DNA from: a virus
DNA: 25,267 nt
Direction: 5' to 3' (one strand)
Virus record (IMG/VR): IMGVR_UViG_3300049491_000379
Coordinates: 1 to 25,267 of that record
In this document: positions 22,660-25,267 of the stretch, piece after piece
How positions within the stretch are numbered: the stretch's first letter is position 1
How the letters are laid out: the number at the start of each line of letters is the position of its first letter
The notes under the pieces: model-generated
The model's input: the letters and a program-made list of their open reading frames with translations, nothing else
Told to the model about the DNA's origin: nothing
Databases searched by the model: none
Translations under genes and position numbers: made by a program

Positions 22660-22692
22660 ACAAATCCTAGCCGCGCTCGTGGGATTTGTCAA
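22660..22692 (-). promoter_or_regulatory. Promoter with overlapping operator for the antirepressor unit
   Basis: On the minus strand, TTGACA (22692-22687) and TAGGAT (22669-22664) are spaced by exactly 17 bp. A perfect 8-bp inverted repeat, ACAAATCC (22660-22667) / GGATTTGT (22682-22689), covers both boxes. A dimeric repressor bound there would block transcription; the XRE protein encoded at 23836-24051 is a candidate. The rest of the stretch (22693-22867) shows only a GTTATGT/ACATAAC inverted pair and no convincing gene. Confidence 0.65.
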
Positions 22693-22867
22693 ACTACGGG
22701 CCGATATAGCCTCTCATTATTGTTATGTCATCGCCCATGCGCTCAAGCTGCATGCTAATTGAGATCATACATATTAAGTTTATGTAACATAACACCTCAA
22801 CAGATGGAGAGTAACCAAAATACCTTGCTATCCCGAGTAGCCCAGCGAAACCTAAAAAAGCAAAAAG

Positions 22868-23299
22868 TTACTGACTGGAACGCACCGCACGCACACACGC
22901 GAGGTGGCTGCGGAAGTCGCTGCCGACAAAGCCGTAGCCGAAGCCGACGACCCAAACAGCGGTGTCATTCCAAGCGCATGGCGTTGATGTCCAGTAATAT
23001 TTGCTTTTCGTATCTGGATATTTTTCTGTATCAATTGCTGGATCATGGCGCGATAGATCAATCAATGACTCAAGCTCTATTCGTGTTGGAATTCGCCATC
23101 CTGCACCCAGCGTGGAAACTGCTTTTTCTGCGGATTCATAATTTACTGAATCGCCATCGAGCAGGGTTTTACTCCACTCTAATTTTGGTGATGCTATAGA
23201 CTCGACAGCAAGATGATTTTCAATTGAAATCGATATGGTTCCTTCGGGTAACACTAAGCCGACATTTTTACCACCAAGATGAATCGTTAAATTCGTCAT
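22868..23299 (-). CDS. DUF1566 lectin-fold protein with DGR-like variable 3' end
   Basis: This is a 143-aa protein with ribosome site AGGA before ATG. The C-terminal half is DUF1566: GAGWRIPTRIELESLIDLSR (residues 65-84), YPDTKSKYYWTSTPCAWNDT (94-113), and the end CVRAVRSSQ. The fold belongs to the C-type-lectin-like group that includes known targets of diversity-generating retroelements. Codons 117-133 (VVGFGYGFVGSDFRSHL) end in C in 16 of 17 cases, while the rest of the gene prefers A or T; this is the trace of AAC codons mutated at A. No signal peptide is seen. It may be a receptor-binding or surface-binding protein of the virion, or a lysogenic-conversion protein. Confidence 0.8.
   Translation of the reverse strand: MTNLTIHLGGKNVGLVLPEGTISISIENHLAVESIASPKLEWSKTLLDGDSVNYESAEKAVSTLGAGWRIPTRIELESLIDLSRHDPAIDTEKYPDTKSKYYWTSTPCAWNDTAVWVVGFGYGFVGSDFRSHLACVRAVRSSQ
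22901..22951 (-). other. Candidate DGR variable region (codons 117-133)
   Basis: The codons read GTC GTC GGC TTC GGC, TAC GGC TTT GTC GGC, AGC GAC TTC CGC AGC, CAC CTC: NNC in all but one. The G/C-rich end that follows (GTGTGCGTGCGGTGCGTTCC) is where an initiation-of-mutagenic-homing element would lie. No template repeat or reverse transcriptase is in this window, so the region would be an orphan or served from elsewhere. Confidence 0.55.
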
Positions 23300-23519
23300 T
23301 TGCTTGCTTCCTGTTTTGTCAATAAAAAATAATTAGTAGCACCTTACGGGTGCAATTCGAAAGCATCACTCAAAAACACTTAAGCTCTGGCTAACATCGA
23401 AGCATCAAGCCTGTTCCTGCTATCTATCCTCAATGCCGCTGAATTCAAAAGCGGAGCCGCATATTTCGGTCGAGCTGCTTTTGGCGCGGTTATTGGCCCC
23501 ACTCACGCCTTGGGTAAAA

Positions 23520-23825
23520 CTACTCAAACTCTTTAAAATCTTTTAGCTTCTGTTGCCAGCGACTAATGCGTAACTGCAGTTGCGCTGGCGAGCCGTGCTT
23601 GTTAAGAATTAAGCCGCGTGTCTTGCTCACCAAATCTTTGTAATCAAGCGCGTTTTGATAGCTGCCTGAAATTGCCTTTAGGGGGGGGCGACAAGAACAG
23701 AATCGCATTACCTCCATATAAACTGTTTCAAGCTGCGCACCGAGTTTTGCTTTTTGTTCTGCAAGCTCTGCGCGGCTAACTCTTGGCTTTTTGGTTTTAG
23801 CATCTAGCTTTTTAAGTGCTGGCAT
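23520..23825 (-). CDS. Hypothetical 101-aa protein with a C8 tract
   Basis: This is a 101-aa, basic, helical protein: PALKKLDAKTKKPRVSRAEL, then AEQKAKLGAQLETVYMEVMR, then a C-terminal TRGLILNKHGSPAQLQLRIS and RWQQKLKDFKEF. The ribosome site TGAGGT lies 6 bases before ATG, inside the end of the XRE gene, so the two are one operon. A run of eight C (G8 at 23681-23688 on +) sits in the middle of the gene, coding CRPPLK. The region between this gene and DUF1566 (23300-23519) contains a GCACC/GGTGC hairpin (23340-23354) but no clear gene. Function unknown. Confidence 0.55.
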   Translation of the reverse strand: MPALKKLDAKTKKPRVSRAELAEQKAKLGAQLETVYMEVMRFCSCRPPLKAISGSYQNALDYKDLVSKTRGLILNKHGSPAQLQLRISRWQQKLKDFKEFE

Positions 23826-23835
23826 ATAAACCTCA

Positions 23836-24051
23836 TTAAAAAAATTCTGCTACGTGCACACCTAAAGCCTTAGCGATTGCGCACAAAACTAGATATGTAG
23901 GATTGTTTTCACTGCGCTCAATTCGGCTTAAGTACGACAAGTCAATTTCAGAATCGAAAGCTAGCGCCTCTTGCGACAGCTTTTTAGATTTTCGTAGCGA
24001 CTTGACTTTTAGTCCAAGCGCTACAAGGGATTGATTTTTCGATTCGCGCAT
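23836..24051 (-). CDS. XRE-family (Cro/CI-type) regulator
   Basis: This is a 71-aa protein that is essentially one HTH_3 domain: LGLKVKSLRKSKKLSQEALA, then FDSEIDLSYLSRIERSENNP, then TYLVLCAIAKALGVHVAEFF. The recognition helix is DLSYLSRIE. Such short proteins act as phage Cro-like or control-protein-type repressors. The ATG lies two bases after the stop of the upstream exonuclease gene. It might bind the inverted repeat at 22660-22689, which is inference only. Confidence 0.85.
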   Translation of the reverse strand: MRESKNQSLVALGLKVKSLRKSKKLSQEALAFDSEIDLSYLSRIERSENNPTYLVLCAIAKALGVHVAEFF

Positions 24052-24053
24052 AG

Positions 24054-24623
24054 CTAGGCGGCGCTCGCTACGTTTGACTTAAGGGCAAAGTAAACATCCT
24101 TACAGGCGTTCGCATCAGCCAATGCTGAGTGCGCACCTACCAGCTCTTTACCGGTGAAATGTTGGTACGCCTCACCCAGTGTTGGATTTTTCGCAATCGG
24201 CATAACCTTGCGCGCATTAACCATCGTGCAAAAATATTCGCCTGCGTGCCATTGCTCCTGAGCCTCTTCACTGCAGAAGCGTTTGGTTGCAATACGAATA
24301 ATGCGATTATCAAAAGTTGTGTTGTGTGCGATGCGAATGCGGCCAGCCCATAATGCCAAAAACATTTCTAGCGCCAACTTTTCAGGAATGCCTACCGCTA
24401 ATGCGTGCTCGGTGGTAATGCCGTGAATTGCTGCAGTCTCGTCAGGAATAGTCCAGCCGTCCGGCTTAATGATTACGTCCATCGACTGAACAACTTTTTG
24501 TGTGTCGAGATCTACCAAGCTCGCAGCAAGCTGAACAATGTGCGGCTGGTTGTCGCCCTCGGATGGCTCCTTGAACAAAGGAAGTCCAGTTGTTTCTGTA
24601 TCAAAAACTAGTGCTAAATTCAT
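24054..24623 (-). CDS. DnaQ-like 3'-5' exonuclease (DEDDh)
   Basis: This is a 189-aa protein with all three Exo motifs: Asp8 and Glu10 in FDTETTGLP (ExoI), Asp105 in HNTTFDNRI (ExoII), and His165 with Asp170 in HSALADANA (ExoIII, the h type). Lengths fit phage exonucleases of the early region. It should remove nucleotides from 3' ends of single strands using two metal ions. It has a good ribosome site (AGGAAA) and sits in a leftward early operon between a coiled-coil protein and an XRE regulator. The role may be in phage replication, repair or recombination. Confidence 0.9.
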   Translation of the reverse strand: MNLALVFDTETTGLPLFKEPSEGDNQPHIVQLAASLVDLDTQKVVQSMDVIIKPDGWTIPDETAAIHGITTEHALAVGIPEKLALEMFLALWAGRIRIAHNTTFDNRIIRIATKRFCSEEAQEQWHAGEYFCTMVNARKVMPIAKNPTLGEAYQHFTGKELVGAHSALADANACKDVYFALKSNVASAA

Positions 24624-24651
24624 GATTCAATTTCCTGTGGTTTGTAATTAG

Positions 24652-25267
24652 TTAGGCGGCCTTACTTACAGCTTCCGGCGCGCCGACATCAATAAAATCT
24701 TCTACTGCTTTCGCGAAACCTAATGCACCTTCTCGCGCAAAAATCATTAGAGCCAAATCTAATCCGGCAACAATTCCTTCCTGCCTGCCCTTGGCAAAAC
24801 CTTTCTGGAAGTCGCTAAGGTCAACCATTGGCTCTACGTTGCTGCCGCTAAACACTTGCTCAAACGATTGCTCGGGCTCTTGCGTTTGCGCGGCGTATTG
24901 CTCGTAGTCGGCTGGCACCTCTTCGAATTCAGGAGCCTCCATCATCTCTATTTCAGGCTTTTCTTGGTTAAGTGCGGCCAGCTCTGCTTGGGATTTCGCC
25001 TCTATTTGGCGGTCACGCTCAAGCTGCTCATTTGCAATGCGCTGCGCCTCAGCTTTGCGCTCAGCAGCAACACGAGCAGCTTCCGCGATACGTTCTTGCT
25101 CGGCCTTGTGATCGTTGATGCGCTGTATTGCTACGGCACGAAGTGACTCTTTTTCGTAAGTGCAAATATTTTGAATATCTGCAAACAAAAATTTGTAATC
25201 GCTAGCGATTTCAGTGAGCATTTTTAAATTGGTTGAAATGTTGGCATAAAGTAAATCAGCCTCAACT
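24652..25267 (-). CDS. Coiled-coil early protein, 5'-truncated by window edge
   Basis: The frame is open to the window end; reading back from the ATG at 25221 it continues VEADLLYANISTNLKMLTEI, so the true start lies beyond 25267. The segment ANISTNLKML then SDYKFLFADIQNIC is conserved in phage early proteins I cannot name. A long charged coiled coil follows (HKAEQERIAEAARVAAERKA). An acidic linker (EKPEIEMMEAPEFEEVPADY) and a C-terminal domain (FQKGFAKGRQEGIVAGLDLA ... FAKAVEDFIDVGAP) complete it. It is the first gene visible of the leftward early set, before the exonuclease; a DNA-metabolism role is possible but unproven. Confidence 0.65.
   Translation of the reverse strand, partial: VEADLLYANISTNLKMLTEIASDYKFLFADIQNICTYEKESLRAVAIQRINDHKAEQERIAEAARVAAERKAEAQRIANEQLERDRQIEAKSQAELAALNQEKPEIEMMEAPEFEEVPADYEQYAAQTQEPEQSFEQVFSGSNVEPMVDLSDFQKGFAKGRQEGIVAGLDLALMIFAREGALGFAKAVEDFIDVGAPEAVSKAA

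Noticed and set aside
22452-22670. 72-aa plus-strand ORF in the rha leader
   Set aside because: It starts at TTG without a ribosome site and its sequence lies over the structured leader and operator of the opposite strand; nucleic-acid function explains it better.
22716-22790. 24-aa minus-strand ORF (MISISMQLERMGDDI...)
   Set aside because: No ribosome site precedes its ATG and it is too short to support without conservation data.
22728-22796. GTTATGT ... ACATAAC pair in the intergenic region, similar to attC end boxes
   Set aside because: The order of boxes is reversed compared with attC (R' before R'') and the inner sequences do not pair, so it is treated as a chance inverted repeat.
22759-23199. 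146-aa plus-strand ORF with Arg/Ser-rich stretch
   Set aside because: It is the shadow of the DUF1566 gene on the other strand; the Arg/Ser stretch is just the complement of the NNC codons.
23400-23522. Ala-rich plus-strand frame with protein-like composition (AAEFKSGAAYFGRAAFG)
   Set aside because: No start codon or ribosome site is present and the frame is short; it might be a gene remnant but the evidence is not enough.

Overview
The window reads as about 25 kb of a temperate, podovirus-like phage (free or integrated) of a gammaproteobacterium. The evidence is a packed phage gene order with ATGA and TAATG overlaps, a P22-type portal with an SU10-type (DUF5309) capsid protein, a run of ejection-type proteins, no tape measure, sheath or tail tube, and temperate regulators (a Rha antirepressor and an XRE repressor). 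No integrase, tRNA or rRNA is visible. The host group is only a guess from overall style: AT-leaning codons and the presence of integron attC sites.

Left block, 1-3750 (+): the end of a DUF1376-type replication protein carrying a perfect 21-bp-period repeat, then small nin-region-like genes, including a 42-aa Cys-rich ORF, a NinB-like protein and a small HTH-like protein. Inserted here are two small genes separated and bounded by attC-like sites (2033-2115, 2433-2565 and a degenerate one at 2920-2979). This looks like a two-cassette integron fragment without an integrase, inside a phage operon. The phage order resumes with a DUF1064 nuclease and a probable Q-type late antiterminator.

Late block, 3747-21231 (+): a near-consensus promoter overlaps the end of the Q-like gene and is followed about 40 bp later by a strong terminator, the layout of lambda pR'/tR'. 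Lysis genes follow: a lambda-family holin with an MKMP dual start, a GH108 muramidase, and a second 3-TM holin-like protein. Next come small and large terminase, portal, two strongly overlapping small genes, a terminator, scaffold, major capsid protein, a terminator, head-tail adaptor, small tail or fibre proteins, a P22 gp10-like tail hub, a GNAT-like protein and four ejection (internal virion) proteins. A bidirectional terminator at 21304-21338 closes the block. The internal terminators fit a late operon read by an antiterminated polymerase.

Right block, 21417-25267: one small membrane protein on + (possible moron), then a leftward (-) set. This holds a Rha/ORF6C antirepressor behind a long structured leader with a strong promoter overlapping an inverted repeat (a C4-like arrangement), a DUF1566 lectin-fold protein, a 101-aa protein with a C8 tract, an XRE regulator, a DnaQ-like exonuclease and a coiled-coil protein cut by the window edge. 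The 3' end of the DUF1566 gene has 16 of 17 codons ending in C, the imprint expected of a diversity-generating retroelement variable region, but no reverse transcriptase or template repeat is present here.

The strongest points for follow-up are the integron cassettes inside a phage, the orphan DGR-like variable region, and the structured leader of the antirepressor gene.
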